This document shows, piece after piece, positions 26,239 to 35,570 of a stretch of DNA of 64,000 nt (its first letter is position 1; every line of letters begins with the position of its first letter). A program made the position numbers and the translations under genes. Source of the stretch: an uncultured Bacteroidales bacterium (GTDB lineage Bacteria > Bacteroidota > Bacteroidia > Bacteroidales > Paludibacteraceae); assembly GCA_937885465.1 (NCBI GenBank), contig CAKZZM010000025.1, positions 1 through 64,000 of the forward strand. The letters are read 5' to 3'. The notes below the pieces were generated by a model. It was not told the origin of the DNA and made no database searches. It saw only the letters and a program-made list of their open reading frames with translations.

Positions 26239-27756
26239 TTAATTTCTTATTATTCTTCCCATACTGTCATAGGTGTTTCCTGAGTGTCTGAGGTAGAGTA
26301 CACCGTTTTGCAGATATTTCTCTGCTTTGTCACTTGGTACTTTGTCACTTGGTACTTTGTCACTTGGTACTTCGTACTTTGTACTTTGTCCTACCTCCTT
26401 TGCCTTTAGCAGATATAGCTCTTGCATACAGGCGCGAGTCTTGGTACTCCCGCCGACTGAAACGACAGTGATAGAGTCAGTGCCTGCGGGGATGGCAACT
26501 TGATACCTTATTTCGTTGCGGGTGTTCAGTTGTGCCGTGTCGTAAATAGAATGGAGCAATGTGTTACCCGTATAGACATCGAGTTGCATCGTTTCTGCGG
26601 TATTATATATGGAAGCGCGGAAAGTGAGAATGGCAGTATCTTGCAGATTAAGCGAGGAGAACGCTAAATAGCCGTCGGTGGCAGATGTCCCCATAGTGAT
26701 GGAGGCGGTGCCGTTGGACTGTATCTTGTCAGATGCGAAGCAGTTAGGCACAGCGTTGACTGTCTCTTTCGTCAATGCGGGGAAAGCGAGCAGAGTGTCG
26801 TAAAGGTGCTCTGTGGGGGCTGCCGGAATATATTCGGGGCAGTAAGCGGTGCCTGCGGTGCAGGTAAGGTCGCTAAGCGATACGCTAACGCCTTTTTTGT
26901 TACCCCAGATATATTCAACGAGTTCGGGATAATCGATATAGGGGTTACGGTTATGCTGTATAGAGGATATCTGCTCTGCGCGGCATATCTCTTTTGTGCT
27001 GACGGGATCAGCGCGGTGCCAATCGAGTAGCACTTGCGTTATCGCTTCAGAGAAGAAGCGGCTGAGGTCGGGGGTAATGTATCCTGTTGTGATGTATGTG
27101 CTATCCCATTCAATGTTTTGGTATGCCGTGGCCACATAGAAATATGCGCGAGCGAAATCCCCGCGATATTCGGCTGCCGGCTCAAAGCATATATATCCGT
27201 ATTGCGACTTGGCTTTGCTATCCATGCGGAAGGAACCGTTGTCAAATTTATCACCTTTCACCACGTGCCCGGGGGGATAGTTACTCTTGCTGCTATTGGC
27301 TTGTGCGTCAGACGGATTGAGGTGCCATAGGTCGCGATATGCTAATAGCGATCCTTCTCTTGTGTCGTTCTTATTCCATCCCCACCACGATTTAGGCAGA
27401 CAATGTTCTATATTGAGCGAGCAGCCCGATTCGCCTTGTTTGCAGGGGTAGTAGCGTACGCTATTGGTGTACATATCCCAGATACTGCCGTCCTCGCGCC
27501 TGTCGGTTAGCGGAAAAGCCTGCCATGTGCCGTATGCTTTGAGGTCTCCTTTCACCCACTCAGGGGGGTGATTGGAAGAGTGGTATGTGGTGGTGCCATA
27601 TTCATACCGCTCACCGCCGTATATTATGGTCGAGAGTTGTGACTTGAGTACTGAGTCGGTTAATCCCTCTATCGCATCGTAATAGCCTGCGGGGATATCT
27701 TCTGCTTGCAATGCAATAGAAGTAAGAAGTAACAAAAGAAGAGTGTGGCGTTTCAT
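26239..27756 (-). CDS. Secreted endonuclease I-family nuclease
   Basis: About 505 residues. ATG 27756 gives a signal peptide (MKRHTLLLLLLTSIALQA); ATG 27762 two codons earlier is possible. The endonuclease I domain spans about 25-270, with NIEHCLPKSWW (His of the active site) and DLWHLNPSDAQANSSKSN. A beta-sandwich region follows. The end (NGVLYLRHSGNTYDSMGRII) resembles short C-terminal tails of secreted Bacteroidales proteins. Between them, STKYEVPSDKVPSDKVPSDK is coded by class C repeats at 26327-26396. A role in scavenging extracellular DNA is inferred from the family. Confidence 0.8.
   Translation of the reverse strand: MKRHTLLLLLLTSIALQAEDIPAGYYDAIEGLTDSVLKSQLSTIIYGGERYEYGTTTYHSSNHPPEWVKGDLKAYGTWQAFPLTDRREDGSIWDMYTNSVRYYPCKQGESGCSLNIEHCLPKSWWGWNKNDTREGSLLAYRDLWHLNPSDAQANSSKSNYPPGHVVKGDKFDNGSFRMDSKAKSQYGYICFEPAAEYRGDFARAYFYVATAYQNIEWDSTYITTGYITPDLSRFFSEAITQVLLDWHRADPVSTKEICRAEQISSIQHNRNPYIDYPELVEYIWGNKKGVSVSLSDLTCTAGTAYCPEYIPAAPTEHLYDTLLAFPALTKETVNAVPNCFASDKIQSNGTASITMGTSATDGYLAFSSLNLQDTAILTFRASIYNTAETMQLDVYTGNTLLHSIYDTAQLNTRNEIRYQVAIPAGTDSITVVSVGGSTKTRACMQELYLLKAKEVGQSTKYEVPSDKVPSDKVPSDKAEKYLQNGVLYLRHSGNTYDSMGRIIRN
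26327..26396 (-). repeat. In-frame class C repeats in the endonuclease gene
   Basis: Units ACTTTGTCACTTGGT repeated in the linker before the C-terminal tail. On the coding strand they read KVPSD repeats at 15-bp periods, which keep the frame. Confidence 0.85.
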
Positions 27757-27788
27757 AATCATTGCTCTATTTGTGGTTAACCTGCTGT

Positions 27789-28496
27789 TTACTTGTTTTT
27801 TATTCTGTTGAGTAGTCCGGCAATCAGGTACCAAACGATGATAAAACTGCCGGATATGAGCACCTTGCCGAGTAAGGCGCAGAGGATGATTATCAGTACG
27901 CTGCCGATGAGAAAGATATAACGGACGCGGTTATTCTGCAGGCTCATGTCGTGGAACTTGAGTGAGAACATCGGCAGCTCTGCCACTAACAGGTAGCAAC
28001 TGATAAAACACAGAGCGAGTAATGCCCACGGCAGCCACATCGCCCATGATGCCATATCGGGGTAGGTTGTAATAAGTGAAGCCCAAAAGAGCGCATTGGC
28101 GGGGGTGGCAAGACCGATGAAAGAGTCCGTTTGGCGGGTGTCGCAGTTGAACTTCGCAAGACGGAAAGCAGAGAAAGCCGCCATTATGAGGAAGACGAGG
28201 CTCCACCAACCCCATGAGTAGTTGCTCTGCTCAGTAGCTAGTCTAACCGACTGCATTAGCATTACCGACGGAGCAAGACCGAAGGTGATAACATCGGCGA
28301 GCGAGTCTAACTCCTTGCCTATGGGGGAACTGACATTAAGCAGACGAGCACTCATACCGTCGAAGAAGTCGAATAATGCGCCGAGCAGTATGCAACCGAA
28401 AGAGCATATAAAAAGCCCTTCACAAGCGAGAACAACCGCAATTGCACCACATAACAAATTGCAGCAAGTGATAAGATTGGGAATATTCTTTTTCAT
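27789..28496 (-). CDS. pssA: CDP-diacylglycerol-serine O-phosphatidyltransferase
   Basis: A 235-residue integral membrane enzyme of the CDP-alcohol phosphotransferase family. The motif DG-x2-AR-x8-G-x3-D-x3-D is seen as FFDGMSARLL then GKELDSLADV (residues about 45-68). It makes phosphatidylserine, the precursor of phosphatidylethanolamine. No decarboxylase gene is adjacent. Confidence 0.9.
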   Translation of the reverse strand: MKKNIPNLITCCNLLCGAIAVVLACEGLFICSFGCILLGALFDFFDGMSARLLNVSSPIGKELDSLADVITFGLAPSVMLMQSVRLATEQSNYSWGWWSLVFLIMAAFSAFRLAKFNCDTRQTDSFIGLATPANALFWASLITTYPDMASWAMWLPWALLALCFISCYLLVAELPMFSLKFHDMSLQNNRVRYIFLIGSVLIIILCALLGKVLISGSFIIVWYLIAGLLNRIKNK

Positions 28497-28517
28497 CGTT
28501 TTAGTAATTTTCTATCA

Positions 28518-28620
28518 TCGTACTTTGTCCTTTGTCACTTTGTCCCTTTGTACATTGTACATCGTCCCTTTGTACATTGTACATCGTCCCTTTGTACATT
28601 AATTGTCACTTGGTACTTCT
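28518..28620. repeat. Class C tract between MFS and pssA genes
   Basis: Repeats of TTTGTCACTTTGTCCC and GTACATTGTACATCGTCCC. The last unit supplies the TGA stop of the MFS gene (28608-28606). Confidence 0.8.
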
Positions 28621-29934
28621 TCCGTAGTCCTCGTCAACTTGCCTTCTAACGAAGTAGGTAACAATTAGCGTTAAAGTGCAGCAGGCTATAACGAACACGA
28701 AGAACTTCCGGTAGCCGAGCATAAGTTGCAATTTCCCCGCCGCCATCCCCGGCAGCATCATTGACAGCGCCATAAAGCCGGTACAGAGCGCATAGTGGGT
28801 TGTCTTATATTCGCCTTCGGAGAAGAAGACGAGGTACATCATATAGGCGGTGAAGCCGAACCCGTAGCCCATTTGCTCAATAGCGATGGCAGATGCGATA
28901 AGTGCGATATTTGTAGGCCTGCAGACCGACAGATATACAAAGGCGAGGTCGGGCAAGGTTATTGCCGCCGCCATCCACCATAGTGAGCGTTTGAGACCTA
29001 CCCGCGAAATATACCTACCGCCGAGAATGCCGCCAAGCAGTAGGAAACATACGCCTATCACGCCATATACCACTCCGTAGGTCTGTAGCGGCATATCCAT
29101 ACCGCCTTGGTCTGCCGAACCAAGCAGGAACGGAGCCTCCATCTTCACGAGAAAAGCCTCAGGCAAGCGATATAAAAGCATAAAACAAAGGGCAAGAACT
29201 ATGCCTTTTTTAGAGAAGAATGTGTAAAAGGCATCAATAAAGCCGCGTGCAATCTCTTTTGCGGAAGTATTGGTGGCGGGGCGGTCGTCTATCGGCTTTG
29301 GTGCTGTGAAGAAATGCCAAATAGTGATGAGAATATAAATGACTGCGGCAACAGCCATTGTTACCTGCCACCCCGTCGTCATTTGGTAACCTTTCGTCAC
29401 AACAATGCCGGGGATGGCAACCAATGCGGAGTTGCAGAACACATTACTCAGACGGTAGAACACGGAACGCCAACCTATCATCTCTGCTTGTCGTTTTGGC
29501 GAGAGGGCTAACATATAGAACCCGTCGGCTGCAATATCGTGCGTTGCCGAGGCAAAGGCCATTATCACAAACCAAATAAGAGTGAGATAAAAGAGTTTGA
29601 CGGGAGTCGTCATCGTGAGAATAGCTTCCGGCTCAGGATGCGGAATAGATATCAGCGTGAGAATCATCGTTATCGCTATTAGTGCTTCCATGCTGATTAT
29701 CCATATCCGCTTTGTCTTGATAAGGTCAACAAAAGGAGCCCAAAAAGGTTTGATAACCCAAGGCAGATAGATGAGAGAGGTGAAGAATGCCATTGAGTCG
29801 TTTGCAACGCCAAGCGTTGTGAACATCGCCACAGATATCTGATTGACAAGAAAATAAGGTACTCCCTCAGCAAAATACAGTGTGGGTACCCATAGCCACG
29901 CTAACTGTTCTTTATTTTCAATTTTTTCGTTCAT
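28606..29934 (-). CDS. AmpG-like MFS transporter
   Basis: About 442 residues with 12 membrane segments. YFAEGVPYFLVNQISVAM near the N-terminus and the loop WAPFVDLIKTKR resemble the AmpG (muropeptide permease) group of the MFS. ATG 29934 gives MNEKIENK; the open frame before it (to 29991) is translated class C repeat. The final codons STK and the TGA are from a class C unit. Transport of anhydromuropeptides is likely by family but the substrate is unproven. Confidence 0.75.
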   Translation of the reverse strand: MNEKIENKEQLAWLWVPTLYFAEGVPYFLVNQISVAMFTTLGVANDSMAFFTSLIYLPWVIKPFWAPFVDLIKTKRIWIISMEALIAITMILTLISIPHPEPEAILTMTTPVKLFYLTLIWFVIMAFASATHDIAADGFYMLALSPKRQAEMIGWRSVFYRLSNVFCNSALVAIPGIVVTKGYQMTTGWQVTMAVAAVIYILITIWHFFTAPKPIDDRPATNTSAKEIARGFIDAFYTFFSKKGIVLALCFMLLYRLPEAFLVKMEAPFLLGSADQGGMDMPLQTYGVVYGVIGVCFLLLGGILGGRYISRVGLKRSLWWMAAAITLPDLAFVYLSVCRPTNIALIASAIAIEQMGYGFGFTAYMMYLVFFSEGEYKTTHYALCTGFMALSMMLPGMAAGKLQLMLGYRKFFVFVIACCTLTLIVTYFVRRQVDEDYGRSTK

Positions 29935-29997
29935 TGTCCTTTGTCCTTTGTCCTTTGTCACTTCGTACTTCGTACATTGTACATTGTACATCGTACT
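29935..29997. repeat. Class C tract between DUF748 and MFS genes
   Basis: TTTGTCC triplets and GTACATTGTACATCGTAC units fill the whole 63-bp spacer, beginning at the base after the TAA of the DUF748 gene. Confidence 0.8.
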
Positions 29998-32244
29998 TTA
30001 TCTTATTTGGTATCTGCTGTTTCCCTTATATATTTTGAGGGAATCGATAGGTGCCGTTTGTGCTTCTATTCTGGTCTTTTCCACTCCTTGCTGTTCGTTC
30101 AGGTATCTGATGACGAAGCGGTTGCGCCTTTCGGCGTGCTGACAAACCTGCGTTTGCAGGGTGTCCGCGCCATAATAGGCAACGGCTCGTTTTTCTAATG
30201 AACCGCCTTTGCCGACCATAGGCTCTATGTATGCATTGAAGGCGGAGTTGGTCTTTACGGCGCGTATCTTCTCGATGTCGATAAGCGTGAGTTGACCACC
30301 TGCGATAGGCTCATTTTGCGACTCATAGTAGGAGCGTTTGAGATTGAAGACAGCCCTTTCTTCTATGGCCTTTTGCAGGTTAAACTCTTGATAGAGGCAT
30401 AGCGAGAGGTCTTCGTGCTGTTGCATCATTTCGGCGATAAGGTCTAACTTGCGATATTGCTCGAGGCTGAAGTCGGGTTGCAGCAGGTCTATGGATAGTT
30501 GCGTGAGGTCGCCTGCCTCTTTTTGGTTAGTAGCAGTAGCGATGGCAGCGAAGGGGGCGGCGGTGGCTTTGAGCAGGATATTACCGATGGTTTGGGCAAT
30601 CAACTTACCAAGCGAGAATTTAGGGGAGTTCATGTCGCCCGTTATGGGTACGGTCATTGATATCTTGCCGTTGAGGTCGGTCAGCAGTTCAACGCCGAGT
30701 TTGAGAGGCACGGATTTCAGTTCGGCATCCAACTTGTCATTTTTCCCCGAGAGGGTTAAGTTGTAGATGTCGAGTTTCTCCGTAGCGTCAATCTTGCCTT
30801 TTCTGATTGAGTTATCCGAGGCGAGCGAGAGCGTGCCGTCCTCCACTTTGTGGGCGAACATGTATTCGATCCAGGGAGAGAGGTCTTGTAGGTGCACATT
30901 TTTGAGCATTGCCACTATTCTGACATTATCTTTGTCGAAATCCATTCCGCCTCTCCAGTTAGCCATGAGGCTGCCGCCGTTAGGCAGGTGTCCGTTGAGC
31001 ATAAGGTGGTTATCACCATCGAGAGTGAGGTTGTCGGCGCGGGCTGTGATGCCGCTAATGTTATATTCGAAAGGTGAGAATAGAGTGCGGTCGGTGTAGC
31101 GGACGGATGTCTTGCGCAGGGCGAAGTGCTTGACGCTCAGGTCGGGGCGGGCGGATGCTGTTGCTGTGGCATCAGCCGAGGTCGGCTGAGCGGCATCTTC
31201 TTCGGCGGGCTGATCCGTCACCTCGTCCGAGTCGGCATCCTCCGCCTCTTTCAATAGGCGGGAGAGGGTGTTATAGTCTTTCGCCCGCTCGAAGTTGAAG
31301 AAGATACTATCGAGGGCGATAGTGTCGAAATGCAGTGCCATAGTGGACGGGGTAATCTCATCTATCTGCACGGTGAGGTGTTGCAGTCCTATGACGGGGT
31401 CGTTATCATCATCGGTGAGACTGAGGTCGCGAAGCGAGAGGTCACCTCTTATCTTTACACCCATAATATCGTCAATATTACCGCTTGCGGCGAGATGTCC
31501 GTTCAGCCATGCCTCAAACGATGCAATATTCATCATATCTTTCAGCACCGGCTCTATGGTGTTGAGGTTAATCTCTGTGAAATCGGCGGATACGGCGTAG
31601 TCGTTTGACGACATGTTGTATGCCCCTTTCAGTCGCAGGTTGCCGCCGTTGTTCGGAAAGTCTAACGACAGACCGGCATCAGAACGCTTGTCGCCGAAAT
31701 ATAGTCCGGGGATATTGAGGTTGACATGCTCTATCTTCCACTTGTTATCGCGCTTGCGGTCGGAGTAGGCTATCTCCCCGCCTTGCAGACGTATGTCGTT
31801 AAGCGATATGCGCCATGACGAGGGCGTGGTGTCTTGTTCGGCTTCGGCGATAGTGTCCGACGAGGCAAAACGCTGAGGGAGGTCGGAGAAGTTGAAGCAG
31901 GTATCGTTGCTCCAAAGGTTGATGTCAAAATCTTTGAGGTGTATGTGCCGCAGGTAGATATTATGTCCGAGTAGTCGAATGAGACTCGCCTGCACATATA
32001 GTTCGTCGAACTTCACAAATTCGCCTTCGAGGTCGGCATCGGTGCAGTGCATATCTCTGATGCGGACGCTGCCTACGAACGGATTGACGTGCAGGCTGCC
32101 TATTTCCACTTTTCTGCCTATCCATGCCTCGGAGTGATTTTCTACTACTTTTTTGGCAATGGGTGAACCTACCCATTCGATGATAAGCAGCAGAAGAAGG
32201 ATGCTGCCTATTATTATTCCCGTTATTTTTAAACCTTTTTTCAT
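29998..32244 (-). CDS. DUF748/AsmA-like protein
   Basis: A 748-residue protein with one N-terminal membrane segment (about 7-24, ITGIIIGSILLLLLIIEW) and a long beta-rich body. The family start EAWIGRKVEIGSLHVNPFVG and ALLRIRDMHC-type strands match DUF748 of the AsmA-like group, bridge-like proteins thought to help lipid movement or outer membrane assembly. It is 11 bp downstream of dgt. Lipid transfer is inferred from the wider family. Confidence 0.75.
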   Translation of the reverse strand: MKKGLKITGIIIGSILLLLLIIEWVGSPIAKKVVENHSEAWIGRKVEIGSLHVNPFVGSVRIRDMHCTDADLEGEFVKFDELYVQASLIRLLGHNIYLRHIHLKDFDINLWSNDTCFNFSDLPQRFASSDTIAEAEQDTTPSSWRISLNDIRLQGGEIAYSDRKRDNKWKIEHVNLNIPGLYFGDKRSDAGLSLDFPNNGGNLRLKGAYNMSSNDYAVSADFTEINLNTIEPVLKDMMNIASFEAWLNGHLAASGNIDDIMGVKIRGDLSLRDLSLTDDDNDPVIGLQHLTVQIDEITPSTMALHFDTIALDSIFFNFERAKDYNTLSRLLKEAEDADSDEVTDQPAEEDAAQPTSADATATASARPDLSVKHFALRKTSVRYTDRTLFSPFEYNISGITARADNLTLDGDNHLMLNGHLPNGGSLMANWRGGMDFDKDNVRIVAMLKNVHLQDLSPWIEYMFAHKVEDGTLSLASDNSIRKGKIDATEKLDIYNLTLSGKNDKLDAELKSVPLKLGVELLTDLNGKISMTVPITGDMNSPKFSLGKLIAQTIGNILLKATAAPFAAIATATNQKEAGDLTQLSIDLLQPDFSLEQYRKLDLIAEMMQQHEDLSLCLYQEFNLQKAIEERAVFNLKRSYYESQNEPIAGGQLTLIDIEKIRAVKTNSAFNAYIEPMVGKGGSLEKRAVAYYGADTLQTQVCQHAERRNRFVIRYLNEQQGVEKTRIEAQTAPIDSLKIYKGNSRYQIR

Positions 32245-32255
32245 TAGTGAATCAC

Positions 32256-33563
32256 TTATCTTATATCTATTCCTTGTATCATACGGTAGAGGTCGAGGGC
32301 ATATACATCAGTCATGCCTGAGAGGAAATCGCAGACTGCCATTACTCTGCCATACACATCGTCGGCGCGTACATCGTACTGTGACGGCACTCTGTCGAGC
32401 AGTTTGGAAGAGTACGCCTTATCGGGGTGCATCACGGCTTCCGTATAGTGTTCGAGGAGTGCCGTTATGACCTTATAACCTGCAAGTTCTATGTCGAGCA
32501 CTATGCGGGAGCGATATACCTTCTCTACTGCTACGCGAGAGCATCTTTTGTATGCGCTGTTGAGCGGTTCGGGCAGTTGCTTGATGAGTGCGGGCACTGC
32601 CTCACCTGCCATTATAGCCTGTTCGTTACTGATGAAGATATCGGCGCAGCCGTCAACTAAGGCACCTATGACGCAGGAGCGCAGGTAGGCGAGTTGCTCG
32701 TTGGTGTCCGCCAGTTGTGCGCAGTGTTGCAGGCAACGCTCTCGGCGTTCCTCGCTGAAGAAAGCGAGGAAGAGTGCCTGCACCTCGGAGAACGGCAGGA
32801 TACTCAGTTTGCACGCATCTTCCAGGTCCATCACCTGATAGCATATATCGTCTGCCGCCTCAACGAGATAGACGAGCGGATAGCGGGCGTAACAGTTGTT
32901 GTCGGCAGAGTAAGGGATATCGAGATAGGAAGCGATACGCTCGTATAACTCTTTATCTTGTGTGAAGAACCCGAATTTCTGCTTGCCCTTCGGACAGTAT
33001 TGGGCGGCGTACGGATATTTGACAATAGAGGCAAGGGTGGGGTAGGTAAGGACGAAACCGCCGTCGCGCCTGCCGACAAAGCGGTGGGTGAGCATGCGGA
33101 AGGCGTTGGCGTTGCCGTCGAAGTGCGTGAGGTCAGCCCATTGCTCTACACTCATCTCCTGCTGAAGGGCTGTACCCGCACCCTCGGAGAAGAAGGTGGC
33201 GATAGCAAGTTCGCCGGAGTGACCGAAAGGCGGGTTGCCGAGGTCGTGAGCAAGACACGCAGCCTGCACAATCTCAGGTATGGTTGCGGGGAAAGAAGAT
33301 GCGGAAGATTGCTTTGCTACTACAATCCGATGAGTGAGCGACCGACCGACACTGGATACCTCCAACGAATGAGTTAGACGGTTATGAACGAAGATACTCT
33401 CGGGCAGGGGAAAGACTTGAGTCTTATTTTGCAGGCGACGAAAAGGTGCAGAGAAGATAATGCGATCATAGTCGCGTTCAAACTCTGAGCGAATTTCAGT
33501 ATGCGTAGAGTGGTAGTCTTCTAAGCCTAAACGCCGTGTGGTGATTAGCGATTGCCAATTCAT
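32256..33563 (-). CDS. dgt: Deoxyguanosinetriphosphate triphosphohydrolase-like protein
   Basis: A 435-residue HD-domain enzyme. RRLQNKTQVFPL, NRLTHSLEVSSVGRSL (first His) and CLAHDLGNPPFGHSGE (HD pair) show the dNTP triphosphohydrolase family. It hydrolyses dGTP or other dNTPs to nucleoside and triphosphate. It is the first gene of a minus-strand run and has its own promoter overlapping that of rfbC. Confidence 0.9.
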   Translation of the reverse strand: MNWQSLITTRRLGLEDYHSTHTEIRSEFERDYDRIIFSAPFRRLQNKTQVFPLPESIFVHNRLTHSLEVSSVGRSLTHRIVVAKQSSASSFPATIPEIVQAACLAHDLGNPPFGHSGELAIATFFSEGAGTALQQEMSVEQWADLTHFDGNANAFRMLTHRFVGRRDGGFVLTYPTLASIVKYPYAAQYCPKGKQKFGFFTQDKELYERIASYLDIPYSADNNCYARYPLVYLVEAADDICYQVMDLEDACKLSILPFSEVQALFLAFFSEERRERCLQHCAQLADTNEQLAYLRSCVIGALVDGCADIFISNEQAIMAGEAVPALIKQLPEPLNSAYKRCSRVAVEKVYRSRIVLDIELAGYKVITALLEHYTEAVMHPDKAYSSKLLDRVPSQYDVRADDVYGRVMAVCDFLSGMTDVYALDLYRMIQGIDIR

Positions 33564-33582
33564 AATAGTGTTTTTATTGTTG

Positions 33583-33614
33583 CAAAGTTACGCAAAAATT
33601 TGGGTATTTGCAAA
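33583..33614 (-). promoter_or_regulatory. Promoter of dgt
   Basis: Minus strand TTTG (33614-33611), 20 nt, TAACTTTG (33590-33583). Only 19 bases precede the dgt start. Confidence 0.65.
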
Positions 33615-33630
33615 TTTATTATTAATTTTG
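33599..33630 (+). promoter_or_regulatory. Promoter of rfbC, overlapping the dgt promoter
   Basis: TTTG at 33599-33602, 20 nt, TAATTTTG at 33623-33630. It overlaps the divergent dgt promoter by 16 bp, so the two cannot easily be bound by polymerase at once. Confidence 0.65.
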
Positions 33631-33683
33631 TATTGCAAACGATGTACCGCTTGCGCTATGTGCGAATTTTTTTTGAAAACGAA

Positions 33684-34238
33684 ATGAATATAATTAAGAC
33701 TCCCATTGAGGGTGTAGTGATTGTTGAGCCGCAGGTGTTTGGGGATAGTCGCGGTTGGTTTAGCGAGAGTTATAACGAGGGCAGATATCTTTCTGCCGGT
33801 ATTAATGCTCGTTTTGTTCAGGATAACAATTCTTTCTCGTCCTTTGGCGTAGTGCGGGGTTTGCATTTTCAGATGCCCCCTTTCACGCAGGCTAAGCTCG
33901 TCAGTTGCCTTATCGGCGAAGTGCTTGATGTGGCGGTAGATCTGAGAAAAGGTTCGCCTACATACGGCAAACATGTGGCAGTGAGGTTGTCCGCAGAAAA
34001 TCACAGGCAACTATTCATCCCGAAAGGTATGGCGCACGGCTTTTCAGTATTGTCGGAGAAGGCTTTGTTCTCGTATAAGTGCGACGAGTTATATCACCCC
34101 GAGGCCGACGGCGGCATCTCGCTGCTTGACGAGAGCTTAGGTATAGATTGGCTTGTGCCGAAAGAGAAGATGATACTCTCCGATAAAGATCGGAAGCACC
34201 CGTTGCTTAGAGATTTTGAGAGCCCTTTTGAAAAGTAA
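33684..34238 (+). CDS. rfbC: dTDP-4-dehydrorhamnose 3,5-epimerase
   Basis: A 184-residue cupin epimerase of the dTDP-L-rhamnose pathway. FGDSRGWFSESYN (about 19-31), VRGLHFQMPPFTQAKLVSC (about 60-78, catalytic His) and PKGMAHGFSVLSE (about 116-128) are family motifs. ATG 33684 gives MNIIKTPIEG; earlier codons are leader. rfbD follows, but rfbA and rfbB are not in the window. Confidence 0.95.
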   Translation: MNIIKTPIEGVVIVEPQVFGDSRGWFSESYNEGRYLSAGINARFVQDNNSFSSFGVVRGLHFQMPPFTQAKLVSCLIGEVLDVAVDLRKGSPTYGKHVAVRLSAENHRQLFIPKGMAHGFSVLSEKALFSYKCDELYHPEADGGISLLDESLGIDWLVPKEKMILSDKDRKHPLLRDFESPFEK

Positions 34239-34288
34239 TGATAGAAGTACGATGTACGATTTATTTACGATTACGGAAAATACAGAAA

Positions 34289-35236
34289 ATGATGAATATA
34301 CTTATAACAGGAGCATTAGGGCAGTTGGGTAATGAGATGCGTCTTGGTACGACGCTTCACGATAAACACCGATATTTCTTCACCGATATCTTGGAAGCAG
34401 ATGGTGTGTTGCGATTAGATATAACCGATAAGGCGTCGGTGTCTGCTTTCGTTCGCGACAATGGTATCAACCTGATTGTGAATTGCGCGGCATATACTAA
34501 TGTGGATAAGGCAGAGGACGATGAGGCAGCGGCAGAGCGGCTGAATGCCGATGCGGTGCGTAACCTCGGTGAGGCTGCGGCTGAATATGGAGCGAGGGTG
34601 GTGCATGTGTCAACCGATTATGTCTTCGACGGCAAGGCCTTTACACCATACCGCGAGGAAGATACCCCCCGCCCTGCTACGGCATACGGGCGCACTAAAC
34701 GGCACGGCGAGCAGCAGTTGCTCGAGGTGCTGCCGGATGCAGTAATAGTAAGAACGGCGTGGCTCTATTCCACCTTCGGCAATAACTTCGTGAAGACGAT
34801 GATCCGTCTGGGCAAGGAGAAGGAGAGTTTTGGCGTGGTGTTCGACCAGGTAGGTTCGCCTACATACGCCGCTGACCTTGCGCAGGCTATCTATGTTATT
34901 ATTGAGGATGACGAGTGGCACGGCGGTATATATCATTTTACTGACGAGGGAGTGTGCTCTTGGTTCGATTTTACACACGAGATACACGCTCTTTATAATG
35001 CGCAGGTTATGCTTCGCGGGTATCAGGCGGGGCAAGCTGAAGCTGAGTATAATGCGGCAGACGAACTTATCAAGGCCGTGGTACACCCTATCCGTTCGGA
35101 GGAGTATCAGTATCGCACGCCTCGTCCCGCCTATTCAGTGCTCGATAAGGCGAAGATTAAAAAGACCTTCGGAGTGGAGATACCGCATTGGCGTGACTCC
35201 CTCGCTCGTTGCATCGCCACACTAAGTACCAAGTGA
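34289..35236 (+). CDS. rfbD: dTDP-4-dehydrorhamnose reductase
   Basis: An extended-SDR reductase of about 315 residues that completes dTDP-L-rhamnose. Start ATG 34289 (or 34292) gives MMNILITGALGQLGNEM with the nucleotide motif GALGQLG; the catalytic YGRTKRHGE is at about 131-139, and DYVFDG precedes it. The final residues LSTK and the TGA at 35234-35236 are formed by a class C repeat. Confidence 0.95.
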   Translation: MMNILITGALGQLGNEMRLGTTLHDKHRYFFTDILEADGVLRLDITDKASVSAFVRDNGINLIVNCAAYTNVDKAEDDEAAAERLNADAVRNLGEAAAEYGARVVHVSTDYVFDGKAFTPYREEDTPRPATAYGRTKRHGEQQLLEVLPDAVIVRTAWLYSTFGNNFVKTMIRLGKEKESFGVVFDQVGSPTYAADLAQAIYVIIEDDEWHGGIYHFTDEGVCSWFDFTHEIHALYNAQVMLRGYQAGQAEAEYNAADELIKAVVHPIRSEEYQYRTPRPAYSVLDKAKIKKTFGVEIPHWRDSLARCIATLSTK

Positions 35237-35512
35237 CGAAGTACCAAGTACCAAAGTGACGAAGTACCAAGTGACAAAGTACGGTAGAGACGGTGTTTTT
35301 CACCGTCTCTCAGAAGTGCCAAAGAACCAAGTGACGAAGTACCAAAGAACCAAAGTGACGAAGTGCCAAGTGACGAAGTACCAAAGAACCAAAGTGACGA
35401 TGTATGATTGTCCACTTCACTTATATTTCTCGTTTTTATAAAGTCGTTCTCGTTTTTATAATGTCGGCATTTAATGCCGACTAAAGTCTGAACGTTCTCA
35501 GACGTTCACCAC
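35222..35512. repeat. Composite repeat C-B-C-G-F-A'
   Basis: Class C tract from the rfbD stop (35222-35282), class B hairpin (35283-35312), more class C (to about 35402), then TTTATAAAGTCG/TCTCGTTTTTATA units, class F (35463-35482) and A' (35490-35507). It is the inverted counterpart of 13344-13612. A reversed class D (CTTTAGGGCTCTGCCC, TTTCAACTTT units) follows to about 35560. No gene is seen in 35237-35570. Confidence 0.85.
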
Positions 35513-35570
35513 TTTAGGGCTCTGCCCGAACTTTCAACTTTTAACTTTCAACTTTCAACTTTTATCATAA

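Noticed and set aside
29935..29991. N-terminal extension of the MFS transporter
   Set aside because: Also translated class C repeat; the family-like start is ATG 29934.
33684..35236. Complete dTDP-rhamnose operon
   Set aside because: Only rfbC and rfbD are present; no rfbA- or rfbB-like gene is seen in the window.
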